This document shows, piece by piece, positions 22,164 to 31,173 of a DNA stretch of 64,000 bases. Source of the DNA: Bathynomus jamesi (taxonomy: Eukaryota; Arthropoda; Malacostraca; Isopoda; Cirolanidae). Position 1 is the stretch's first letter. Each line of letters opens with the position of its first letter. The stretch is from positions 310,001 through 374,000 of the forward strand of contig JAJOZX010000484.1 of NCBI GenBank assembly GCA_023014485.1. Reading direction: 5' to 3'. The notes beneath the pieces were generated by a model that did no database searches, was not told the origin of the DNA, and was given only the letters and a program-made list of their open reading frames with translations. The position numbers were made by a program, and so were the translations under genes.

Positions 22164-22343
22164 ATGCCTACCAAGGAGGAGTTAGAAAGGAGGTTGAGGG
22201 AGATAGAGGAGGCATTAGAGGTAGAAAAGGCTAGGAACCATCAGTTAGAGTTACAGAAGGCAGAATTAGAGAATGTTTTGGGGAAATTAAAGGGGTTGGG
22301 AACATCCCAGTACGAGTGTTGGGAGAGGTGCAGATTAAAGTGA
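22164..22343 (+). pseudogene. Gag N-terminal stub fused out of frame to protease sequence
   Basis: ATG at 22164 opens a frame of 59 residues, MPTKEELERRLREIEEALEV followed by more heptad-like charged sequence, a coiled coil fitting the start of a Ty3/gypsy Gag. Around 22280-22300 the sequence passes into the protease fold in another frame, and the Gag frame stops at 22343. The capsid and any zinc knuckle are missing: a large internal deletion removed them. Confidence 0.65.
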
Positions 22344-22540
22344 AAGTGATGGGGTGTGAAATGGAAGAATGTGTGCTTTATGTGGTTGATAAGGAGAGTG
22401 AAAAGTATGACATGATTCTGGGGTATGAGTTTTTGAAAAAGAATCGATTGGTGATCCATCCTGCTAGACGTATGATTGAGTGGAAAAATGAGTTGGTAAG
22501 TGTGAATTCTATGTGGGGAGAAGTGAATCGGATTGGATGA
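22289..22540 (+). pseudogene. retropepsin (first protease), C-terminal half
   Basis: Frame reading VRVLGEVQIKVKVMG, then EKYDMILGYEFLKKNRL and IHPARRMIEW. The strand-turn-strand followed by ILGYEFL is the C-terminal half of a retropepsin, at the standard Ty3/gypsy position before RT. The half with the catalytic DTG is deleted together with gag. The frame shifts at about 22513-22540, where the following linker begins in another phase. Confidence 0.7.
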
Positions 22541-22845
22541 GGGTAATAAAAGGGTATGAGGTGAGAGCATCTGAGAGTATAAATCTGGAAAAGGGAACCC
22601 CAGCATTGGTGCATGTTGAGTGGCCAGTGAGTGATAATAGAAGAAAAAGGCAGGGAAGCATGATTTTTGTGAATGGTATGGATGCATCCTATAAAGTGAA
22701 AAGAGTTGGGCATGTGTATGATGGTATAATTGATGAGAGTAACCCATGGATTTGTGTGCAAGCTAGGGAAGATGGGGGTGCATGGCGAAAGAGAATAAAT
22801 GAGGGGGATGTGATAGGGAGAGCATATACAGTGATTGAGGAAGTA
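22513..22845 (+). pseudogene. pol linker between protease and RT, cut by Tc1
   Basis: Frame GRSESDWMRVIKGYEVRAS through ALVHVEWPVSDN, SMIFVNGMDASYKVKR, and NEGDVIGRAYTVIEE at 22844. This beta-rich segment resembles the linker that precedes RT in Ty3/gypsy pol. It is interrupted by the Tc1 element at 22846 and resumes after 24238 (CEEGENGIQTDERG) in front of RT. Confidence 0.6.
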
Positions 22846-24237
22846 CAGTGCCCGCGAAAAGTATCCGATCACCCTGGAAATTTGTATTTTTTACATAAAA
22901 AACAATGTTTAAATGTATACTAACCTTATATTAGTATTTTGTCATCTGTCCTTTGGTTTGGATGACTTGTTCTAGATGTTTTGGCATGGATTTAATCAAG
23001 TTTTGACAAACTTCCACTGATATTTCCTTGCACCATACCTTTTTGATGGCTTCTTGTAATTTTTCGACTGAGCCAGTGTCGTGGCATTCAACCTTATTTT
23101 TTATTATTAGCCACATATTTTCTATCGGATTGAGATCTGGACTATTACCAGGCCAATCCAAAATATCAAATTTATTGTCAGTAATCCATTTTGTCACTAT
23201 TTTGGCCCTGTGACATGGTGCACCATCATGCATGTATGTTTTTGTCCTTTGGATTGCCATTGCCATTGGAAGTTTATCCTGTAGCATTGCTAAATACCGT
23301 GCACCATTCATAGTTGTGTTCTTCGGAAGAAAATATAGGTTTCCACGCCCATAGTAACCGAAACAACCCCAAACCATCACACTTGGAGGGTGTTTCATTG
23401 TCTTTAGGGTGTATTTAGGGTCCATCCTATTTGAGCCAATGGGCCGGCGAACCTTTTTGGACAACTTCTGAATGTCAAAAATGTCGACTCATCACTAAAT
23501 AAAACCTTCTTCCAGTCATCAACAGTCCAATGAATATATTTTTTACAAAATGCGACACGTTTTTTACGCATTTTTTCATTAATGAACGGTTTCTTAGCAG
23601 CATGGCGAGATGGTAATCCGAGTTCTTTTTGGAGCCGCTCCTGGATAGTTCGTTCAGAAACACCAGATAACAAATTATTCATATTAAATTTTATTTCTTT
23701 CGCAGTTATTGTTGGGTTTTTCAATACTAAACGTTTCATAAGTTTGTCTGTTCGTGAATTTGTTTTTCTCGGTCTGCCAGATCGTTTTTTAGGGATTGGC
23801 GTGGTTAGGCCGGCATTGTTCTTAGCCCGTGAAACCCATAAATTAACGGTACTTTGGGATATGTTTAATTCCTTAGCTATCTGTCTCTGTGATTTCCCAC
23901 ATGTATGCAAAGCAACAATAGCACCTCGACAATCACTCTTAAGTTGTTTTTTAGCACACATTATATAAAATTTTATTTACACCACTTTCTGTAAAAAATA
24001 ACAAAATATCAATAAATTTACACAAACAGTGAAATCTGACAAATTTGAGACACAGCCACCCGCAACGAAGGCTACCAGAACACTAATTTGAGAATGCGTT
24101 GGATAGCTCTCATATCAGCGAGCAACCTCAAAGTTACCAGATGTCGCTAGAACAAATAGAAAGTGAATTATGTGTCTCTGAATATCAAGGGAAAATATTG
24201 TATTTTCTTGAGTGATGGATACTTTTCGCGGGCACTG
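22846..24237 (-). mobile_element. Tc1-like element, nearly intact
   Basis: A 1392-bp element with perfect terminal inverted repeats starting CAGTGCCCGCGAAAAGTATC, flanked by TA duplications (22844-22845, 24238-24239). It lies inside the LTR element's pol and is oriented opposite to it. Identical TIRs and one frame break in the gene point to a young insertion. Confidence 0.95.
22931..23961 (-). pseudogene. Tc1 (DD34E) transposase with a single frameshift
   Basis: The N-terminal frame (23961-23404) starts MCAKKQLKSDCRGAIVALH, with helix-turn-helix KSQRQIAKELNISQSTVNLW, a GRPRK linker and the first catalytic Asp in VLFSDESTF. The C-terminal frame (23464-22931) holds PPSVMVWGCFG, the second Asp in MHDGAPCH, and Glu in NPIENMW, 34 residues apart (DD34E). 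The two frames must be joined near 23477-23481, a run of five A, so one indel separates this from an open gene. All catalytic residues are present. About 345 residues in all, normal for Tc1. Confidence 0.9.
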
Positions 24238-24238
24238 T

Positions 24239-24766
24239 ATGTGAGGAGGGAGAAAATGGAATACAAACGGATGAACGAGGGCAAGAATGTGGGGAGGAAT
24301 GGACGACTGAACAAATCAGAAAGGAGGTGATTGTTGGCGAACAGTTGAGTGAGAGTGAGCGAATGCAGGTGTGGCAGTTGGCAGGGGAGAAAAGGAGCGT
24401 ATTGGCCCGAGGAGATGATGACCTCCGTTTAACAAAACTACCTCCCTTCAGGATCCAGTTAACGGATGAGACTCCGATCTACCAAAGGCCAAGACGGTTC
24501 TCCCCACCAGTAATGAATGAGATAGAAGAGCAGTGTGAGGAATTAGAGAGAATGGGAGTGATTGAACAGAGCACAAGTCCGTGGAATAGTAGAATAGTGC
24601 CTGTGCGGAAACCTGATGGAAGGATTCGCTTGTGTGTGGACTATCGAATGGTGAACGAAAGGACAGTGAAAGACAGGTTTCCGATGTGCTTGATAAACGA
24701 AAGTGTATACTCTTTGCATGGAAAGAGGGTGTTTAGTAAATTGGACCTATTGAGGGATATTACCAG
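24239..24766 (+). pseudogene. reverse transcriptase, N-terminal part (LTR element)
   Basis: Frame through VWQLAGEKRSVLARGDDDL, PIYQRPRRFSPPV, MGVIEQSTSPWNSRIVPVRK, DGRIRLCVDYRMVNERTVKD, and motif A VFSKLDLLR with the first catalytic Asp. One base seems to be missing near 24748-24756, after which the coding frame is that of the next segment. Confidence 0.85.
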
Positions 24767-25800
24767 ATGCCGGTTGAGCCAGAGTCTCGTCCCATAACTG
24801 CTTTCTCCACAGCCAGGAATCATTATATGTTCCGTGCTCTCTCGTTCGGACTTACAGCTGCACCTGCTGCATTTCAGAGAGCAATGAATCGTGTTCTTGG
24901 TAAGTTTGCAAGGGAAAATGTCATATGTTTTATAGATGACATTTTGATTATGACAGAGACATTTGAGGAGCACCTGAAGATAATGAGAGAGGTACTGCAA
25001 GTGTTGGATGAAGTCGGACTACGAGTGAAACCAAGTAAGTGTGAGTGGTTCAGGGAAAGTGTGGCATTTCTGGGGCACAAGGTGAGTTCGAGTGGTATAC
25101 GAAAGAGTGGGGAGTATATGGAAAAAGTCAGGGAGTTCCCGAAACCTCGGACAGTTCGTGAACTTAAATCTTTTCTGGGACTTGTAGAGTTTCAGAGGAA
25201 ATTTATAGCGGGCTGCTCTGGGATTTCGAAACCCCTGACCGAAGTGACTGGAATGAAAGGTAGTACTCAGTTGGTGTGGACGGAGAAGATGAATGAAGCA
25301 TTTGAGCAATTGAGAGTGGAAGCAGCGAAAGATGTGGAGTTGGCTTATCCGGACCTGAGTGAAGGAGCGAGTTTGCTAGAATTGTATACAGATGCGAGTG
25401 GATTTTGTATGGGTGGGTGCTTGTGCCAGTTGCAGGGAGAGGAAGGACAGGAAGGAAGGAGAGTAATTGGGTATGTATCTAAAGCATTCAGTAAGGCAGA
25501 GCGAAAGTACAGTACAATTGAGAGAGAACTTGCGGCAATGAGGTTTTGTGTGAAAGCTTTCAAGTCATTTTTGTATGGAATGAAATTTATTTTAAAGACT
25601 GATCATCAGCCCTTGGTATATATGGAGAGAATGAAAGTTGTGGATGGAAGAATTGCTAGAACTTTGCTTGAGTTGAGTGAGTTTGATTATAAGATTGAGT
25701 ATGTGCCAGGGGAGAGGAATTGTATGGCTGACCTGATGTCAAGAATACCTGGGGTGAATGAAAGGTGTGAGAAAGAGGTGGTCGACCCTGAGTATTTGCC
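24767..25800 (+). pseudogene. reverse transcriptase C-terminal part and RNase H (LTR element)
   Basis: RT motifs continue with SFGLTAAPAAFQRAMN and the catalytic box FIDDIL at 24929-24946 (YxDD variant IDD), then CEWFRESVAFLGHKVS and the thumb. RNase H follows: ELYTDASGFCMGGC (Asp), STIERELAAM (Glu), LKTDHQPLVYM (Asp), and NCMADLMSR (Asp), so all four acidic residues are present. The order and spacing are those of Ty3/gypsy. The same frame continues into the OTU-like domain. Confidence 0.9.
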
Positions 25801-26265
25801 AGTGGGAATAGTAAAGTTGCATGAAAGTAGGGGGGGTGGCGACAGTTTGTTTGAAAGTGTATGGTATGGGTTGAAAGATTTGAAATTGGATGGGTTAAAA
25901 ATGAGAATACCAGGGAGTGTGAATGAATTGCGGACCTTGGTTATGAATGAAGCGATTAAGAAACCAGAAAGGATGGGTGTTTGTAAGGTCCGCAATTATG
26001 TACGTGAGCTGAAAGCCATGGGGAGCCCGGGTATTTTTCTTTTCAAGAGGTCCTCATGGTGGTCAGCTCATTGTTTAGTGTTGAAGTGTATGTGCATTAT
26101 GGTAATGATTGTCCAATTGTGTATAAAGATGAAAGGATCGAGGAGAAAGGAGCCCTGATTTTGCATTTGCAGTGTATTAGTGGTGTACATTACAATTGGG
26201 TGAGTGAAAGGAAGAGGTATAAAAGCATAGTGCCAGGTGAAAATTTGGAAAGGGTTTTGGATGAA
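25801..26265 (+). pseudogene. OTU-like cysteine-protease domain in pol (Ser at nucleophile position)
   Basis: Downstream of RNase H the frame reads GGGDSLFESVWYGLKD, aligning to the OTU signature GDGNCLF, with Ser (AGT, 25844-25846) at the catalytic Cys. NELRTLVMNEAIKKPE and VRNYVRELKAMGSPG are the OTU central helices. After a frame change at about 26026-26055 the domain goes on with QEVLMVVSSLFSVEVYVHYG and ends GALILHLQCISGVHYNW, which has the OTU catalytic His (26188-26190). OTU proteins are deubiquitinases or viral/effector proteases. Here Cys-to-Ser suggests an inactive or altered site, either fixed in the family or a single-base change (TGT to AGT) of this copy. Assignment is by motif order alone. 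Confidence 0.65.
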
Positions 26266-26940
26266 GTTAGAGCTGCACAGAGAGAGTCAGAGGGAGAAGG
26301 TTGTATGGAAGTAGGTATGTTAGAGGGGCCATGGATGATACGTGACTGTGTGGATGAGGTAGAGCTCAGCCCTTCTGTGGTTCCTGTAAGGGTTCCAGAA
26401 GGTCCTATTGAGCTCTACAGGGGTCTTGTGGATACAGGTGCCCAAATCAGTCTGGTGAATGAGCGAGTGTTGTGTGATTTAGATGAAGCGAATGTGCCTG
26501 TATCCCGAGAAAGAGTGGGTGTGAGAATACGTGGTATCGGAGGGGGAACAGTCGCGTCACATGAAGCTGTGCAGTTGAGGGTGGGATTAGGTGCATGTAA
26601 AGAGGTATGGGAGCACAAGTTCATAGTCTTGAAAGGGGAATCAATGCCCTGGGATTTTCTACTGGGAATTGATTTCCTTGAGAATATGAACTTGAGTGTG
26701 GATGTTGGTCAGGGCTCAGTAATGAGAGAAGGAGAACATGTGGTCAGTATGGGAATGTTTCCGAGCACAGGTATAGATGCTGTGTTAGTGGGAGCAATTG
26801 AGTTAGAGGTGGAAGACCAGTGTGAAGTGTTGAGAGATGAAGATATTTTAGATATGCAAGAGGGAGATGAGGTGATATGCAAGTTGAGAGAATATGTGTA
26901 TAATGGTATAGATGTGAGAGAGTGGTCAAAGAGGTGGAAG
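26266..26940 (+). pseudogene. retropepsin-like domain between OTU-like domain and integrase
   Basis: In the same frame as the end of the OTU-like domain. It reads PIELYRGLVDTGAQISLVNE, with the catalytic DTGA at 26431-26442, a Gly-rich flap region GIGGGTVASHEAVQLRV, and WDFLLGIDFLENMNLSV, the hydrophobic C-terminal hairpin. These are the parts of a complete retropepsin fold. This position, after RNase H and before integrase, is unusual: gypsy proteases normally precede RT, and the remains of one do so here (22289-22540). The frame shifts to that of integrase at about 26922-26940. Confidence 0.7.
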
Positions 26941-28532
26941 AGTATAAAAGGTATGCGAAAAAGTTGGCTGTATGGATGGGAGTGCTATATTATATGAGGG
27001 TAAATAAGGTGGGTGAGACAGAGAGTGTGCCAGTGATGACATTTGAGGGTATGGTAGGATTGGTGATTATTACACATAGGATGTATGGGCATGTGGGAAA
27101 AAACAAGTTATGGGAATTGATGAAAGGAATGGTTTTCCACCCTAGGCTGGGACTGGTTGTTGCAGAAGTGGCAACTACTTGTGAGAGTTGCCAAAAGCGA
27201 AAATACCAGTCCCAGCATAGCCGCCCCCCAGTGCGAAAGATTGAAGTGAAAGAACCGTGGGAGCTTGTGGTGGTTGATATTGTGAGTATGCCGAGAACGA
27301 GTAGAGGGAAAGTTGGAATATTAGTAGGGGTCGATCACAAGAGTAAGTTTGTGTATGTTGCTGCGTTAGAGAATAAAACAAGTGAGCATGTTGCGAGAGT
27401 GATGAGAGAGAGTATGTTACCAATGATGCTTGGAAGGCCGCGTAAGTGTTTAACAGATAATGGGCCTGAGTTTAGGGGTGCTAGTTTTGAGAGAATGTTG
27501 AGTGAGAATGGGATAGAGCATGTTAGAATAACTCCGTATATGTCTGCTTCGAATGGTTTGGCTGAGAGAACGGTGAAAACGATAAGTGAAATGCTGCGTG
27601 TATGTATTGGGGAAGGGGCTGAGTGGGATGCTGAGTTGGCAAGAGTTGCCTGGTGCTACAATTCGACATACCACTCAGCCATTCAAACTTCCCCAAGAAG
27701 GTATGTGTCTACATTTGGAAGGTTTGTGCAAAAGGATATACGATTAAATGAGAATACATGTGATAGATGGAGAGAGGCTGGTGTGCATTTTCGGTCATTT
27801 GGTGTTGGTGAGCTTGTTTTGAAAGAGGTGCATGAGGCTGGAAGAAGGAATGAGTATAAGTTGGCGCAAAAGTTTGAGGGTCCATTTGTGGTGAAAAAGG
27901 TATGGGAGAATGGGGTAACGTATGTGATTGAGAGGGAGCAAGAGAATGGACAGTGTGAAGAAGTAAGAGCACATCATCGGCAGTTGCGCAAATGGCGAAT
28001 ACCTCCGGAGTACATCGTATGTCACCCAATGTATGATATGTGTGAGAGGATGGAACAAAAGAAAGCGCTAGAAACCAAGAACATGATGGGAATCCAGGAT
28101 GAATGGATGGATGCAGATCTGGAGTTCTTGATTGTGTCAAAGCGGGCAAAAAGGAAGAAAAAGGTGAGAAGAAAGGGAATGAAAGGTGAGAAAGCCAGGC
28201 AGATAGGTGAAGTATATGAGCTGAAGGATTCCCAGTTGGACTCTGGAACAGCCGCGGGTGAGGCAGAGTTAGAATGGGATGTTCGGGACTTTGGTGGTTC
28301 ATGGTGCCAGCCTGGTCCATCCGGGGAATTCTCGTTTGAGGGTTTTGGGGTCTCAGACCTTGAGGGCCTTTCTTTTCTGGGATTTTCCGAGGGTGGAGGA
28401 GAAGGGGAGAAGAAGGGAAATCTCTTCACTCAGAAGTGGAAAGATTGTGTCAGGGAGGGGGCATTAAGAGTGTGGGATTTACAATTCTTGAGAGTGAAAG
28501 GGAAAATGTATGTGAGAGAGAAAGGAGTGTAA
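26922..28532 (+). pseudogene. integrase of the LTR element
   Basis: Zinc-binding HHCC region (HRMYGH ... CESCQKR), catalytic core with Asp in LVVVDIVSMP, Asp in CLTDNGPEF, and Glu in SNGLAERTVK; the last two are 35 residues apart (DD35E). A GPY/F-like module (KFEGPFVVKKVWENG) follows. The C-terminal 170 residues are basic, then acidic and Gly-rich (FEGFGVSDLEGLSFLGF), with no chromodomain recognised. This is the longest undamaged frame of the element (about 536 residues). The gene is listed as a pseudogene because the polyprotein frame is broken upstream. Confidence 0.85.
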
Positions 28533-28813
28533 CTGAGCAAAGTATTGTGACCTTAATGGAAAGTGTGAGGGATGAATGGGGAGTAGATAGAGGTGAAGGA
28601 AGTATAAATGAAAGAATGAGGGAGAGAATGAATGTGATTGATTTTTGTGAGGAAGTGAGAATGTTATTGCTTGAGATAGAAGAAAATGTGTTGAATAAAA
28701 GCTTAGATGTAGAATTAACAAGTAGTATTAGAGAAGATATTAAAAGTAGATGGGTTAGAATGATAGAGAAAGTGCAACAGTGTTTAGGGAGTGGTGATGG
28801 TAATGTAGTATAA
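28436..28813 (+). CDS. small downstream ORF of the LTR element, function unknown
   Basis: Frame of up to 125 residues overlapping the end of integrase and ending TAA at 28811-28813. The part after 28532 is charged and predicted helical (RMRERMNVIDFCEEVRMLLL, WVRMIEKVQQCLG). It has no signal peptide or membrane segment, so nothing supports an envelope gene. It could be a C-terminal pol extension reached by a frame change or a separate accessory protein. Not recognised. Confidence 0.4.
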   Translation: MERLCQGGGIKSVGFTILESERENVCERERSVTEQSIVTLMESVRDEWGVDRGEGSINERMRERMNVIDFCEEVRMLLLEIEENVLNKSLDVELTSSIREDIKSRWVRMIEKVQQCLGSGDGNVV

Positions 28814-29315
28814 AGTATTGGTGTGTTCTGTAGGAAAAAAAAAAAAAAAATAGTAGTATTGTATGATGTGTGAAAGAGTGAGTGGTTGGAAATTCAACCA
28901 GGTGGCAGCCTACATTTTGAGGCCAGAAGCTGGGCTGTGCTTGAAGGAGGAAGGTGCCTGGGTGAGTTCCCAGACCTGCTGATACCTGCCTCTGGTGATT
29001 TGCTGCTTTGCAGGTTTCAACCTCATTCCTGGTATTGTAAATAACTATTGTAAATAACTATTAAAAAATTAAATTGTAGGTATATTTTTTTAGTATAACG
29101 TAAATTATTAAAGAGAAAGTAATTGTTAGCCAGCTGTTAGTCCTAAATATTGAATGTTTACTGTATTTGTTAAATATAAAGATTATTAAATAACTGAATT
29201 AGAATTTAAATAAATAAATGATTTATAAAGTAAATTTGTAAATATGTTATTCTTATGATAGCCATGTATGTAATTAATGATTTAAAAGATTTAAAATTGA
29301 AAACAATTATTTTTG

Positions 29316-29356
<41 letters not shown>

Positions 29357-29582
29357 AAAAATTATTTTTGTAAAAAAAAAAAAAAAAAAAAATAAAAAAA
29401 AATATATTATATATATATATTTGAAAATTGAAAAAATTATTTTTGGAAAAAAAAAGAGGGTATCTATGTAAATAATTTGTTAATAAATATTATGGTATAA
29501 AAATTGTAAGGAAAGAAAGAGAACCATATTAGGGTAATATAGTAGGTGTGTAGGCTATATGGCAAGACAGGTGGAAAGGAGC
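28814..29582. other. 3' untranslated region of the LTR element, with A-rich tracts
   Basis: Non-coding region between the last ORF and the polypurine tract. Very long A runs at 29318-29354 and 29373-29401 and a short TA run at 29404-29420 may have expanded by slippage. Confidence 0.6.
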
Positions 29583-29597
29583 TTGGGGGGGGGAAGA
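29583..29597 (+). promoter_or_regulatory. polypurine tract
   Basis: A G-rich purine run ending GGGGAAGA immediately before the 3' LTR; the usual plus-strand primer site. Confidence 0.8.
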
Positions 29598-30558
29598 TGT
29601 GGAGGGTGAACCCTTTCCCTCAGTTTCCCCCTTTGATTATTATTATTTATATATTAAATTTCTTTGATTTTTGAATGAAATATTTGTTATAGAAAGGATT
29701 TTAATGGTTCTCTCTCTCTTTCCAGCAAACAAATAATGAATAAGAATAATAACTGTTATAGAAATTAGAAAGATAGTAGTAAACTATTAAGTTAAGATAA
29801 TAAATAATAAACATTAAGTACTAAAGTATTAATATTAGCAAACAAATAAATAAAGAAATAGTTATAAGATATGTTAATGTTAATATTTTAATGAATGAAA
29901 AGACTAAACAATAAGTTATATAAAGAAATGTTAAACTTGTAAACAAGGAATGAGGAATAAAACAGTTTTATTAAATTAGTATGGGAAAAAGAGTGAGAGT
30001 TGGACAGTCGCTTGTAAAACCCTGTTAGTAAATGAATAATAAAGTACTGAGTTAAGTATTAACAAACAAACAAACAAATGAAAAGAAGAATAAACAAATT
30101 TAGTAAAAGAGACGCTTCTGAGGTTTAAAAGTGTCGGCGTGTGTGTCAAAACTCGAGTTTTGAGAAGTGGGCGGAACCAATTGGCGCATGTGTGGAAATA
30201 TAAATAATAAAAAATATAGTTTAAGAGGGTAATTTGACAAGAGAAAATAAAGAACATAACAGAGGAAACTAAAGTCAGGCTGGATTTGTCTGAGGCTGAA
30301 GACCGTTATTGGACCAAGGGAACTTTAAGTTCTGTTAGGAAGGGGATGCCGGAGATAGGGAACCACTAATAGAAGGAAGCTATTCTGGCAAGTAAGAGAC
30401 TGTTGGTGGCAGGAGCCAGCAGTCGTGGAATCGGGGGTCTGGGCAGCGAGCCTGGATCCAACAACCCTTCAAGGTAAGCAGCCTGGTTTCGTGGGGGTCT
30501 TAAACAAAAGAAAAATTCTTATTCGTGGTGCCGTTAGGTTAATCCGAATCCCACCACA
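29598..30558 (+). repeat. 3' LTR
   Basis: 961 bp, TGTGGAGGGTG to CCCACCACA; near-identical to the 5' LTR. Confidence 0.95.
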
Positions 30559-31047
30559 ACATCAACAAGCCCCACAAAGCAAGAAAGAGTACTGGAAACG
30601 TATCACCAAAGTCCAAGAAAATTTGTGCGGCAAGCGAGTCGTGAGGTAGGAATTTCAGAATCGTCTGTCCAACGCATTTTGAAGCGCTGTCAATGGAAAA
30701 GTTACATTCCAAGATTAGTCCATGCTATTAATGAAGATGATCCGGACCGAAGAGTGGAGTATTGCGAGTGGTACTTGGCACGATGTGGATGTGGATTGGA
30801 CGAAGGGGTTTCGTAGAATACCCTCCGCATTCACCAGACCTCACACCACTAGACTTTTTTATGGGGATACTTAAAAGACAAAGTCTACGCTATAAAACCT
30901 GCAACAGTCGCTGAATTGAGAGCAGCCATTGAACGAGAATGCACACAACTACCAAACGAAATGTTTCGTGATGTTTGCGATTCCATTGCTTCGCGTTATC
31001 AGCAGTGCCTGGACCAGAACGGACGTCAGTTTGAAAACAGGCGTTGA
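30559..31047 (+). pseudogene. mariner-type transposase, C-terminal part with internal deletion
   Basis: Resumes the frame of 20825-21035 with [37 protein letters not shown] and [20 protein letters not shown] (second helix-turn-helix). After about 30780 the catalytic core is missing and the frame changes; the end reads LKDKVYAIKPATVAELRAA and QQCLDQNGRQFENRR with stop at 31045-31047. At least two of the three catalytic residues are lost, so the copy cannot make active transposase. Confidence 0.8.
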
Positions 31048-31173
31048 CAAAACAATTAAATGATGTCTGTAGATTCTATTACATTTTGAAAATGAAATGT
31101 ATTTTAATAAACACTGCCTTTATAATTATTTAAAGTGTGTATACATTTTTTTGGGACGGCCTATATATATATA

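Larger units (their letters stand above)
21036..30558 (+). mobile_element. Ty3/gypsy-like LTR retrotransposon with OTU-like and extra protease domains
   Basis: Two LTRs (981 and 961 bp), 4-bp target duplication ACAT (21032-21035 and 30559-30562), primer binding site, polypurine tract and a pol order of protease remnant, RT, RNase H, OTU-like, retropepsin-like, integrase. The order RT-RNaseH-integrase places it in Ty3/gypsy. Most of gag and the N-terminal half of the first protease are deleted, four changes of frame interrupt pol, and a Tc1 element is inserted between protease and RT, so the copy is not functional. The LTRs differ only by scattered substitutions and a few short indels, which suggests a fairly recent insertion. 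Confidence 0.9.
20735..31161 (+). mobile_element. mariner-type element split by the LTR retrotransposon
   Basis: Terminal inverted repeats GGGCATCCCAAAAAAATGTA on the left and the complement of TACATTTTTTTGGGACGGCC on the right, both bordered by TA repeats. Without the 9.5-kb LTR element at 21036-30558 the mariner would be about 900 bp. Its transposase is internally deleted, so it was a non-autonomous copy before or after the LTR insertion. Confidence 0.8.

Noticed and set aside
22378..22872. Long minus-strand frames (164-203 residues) across the LTR element
   Set aside because: Shadows of the pol frames; codon bias of the G-rich coding strand opens the opposite strand.
28814..29597. Envelope gene in the LTR element
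   Set aside because: No signal peptide, fusion motif or membrane anchor, and the region is A/T-rich and non-coding.
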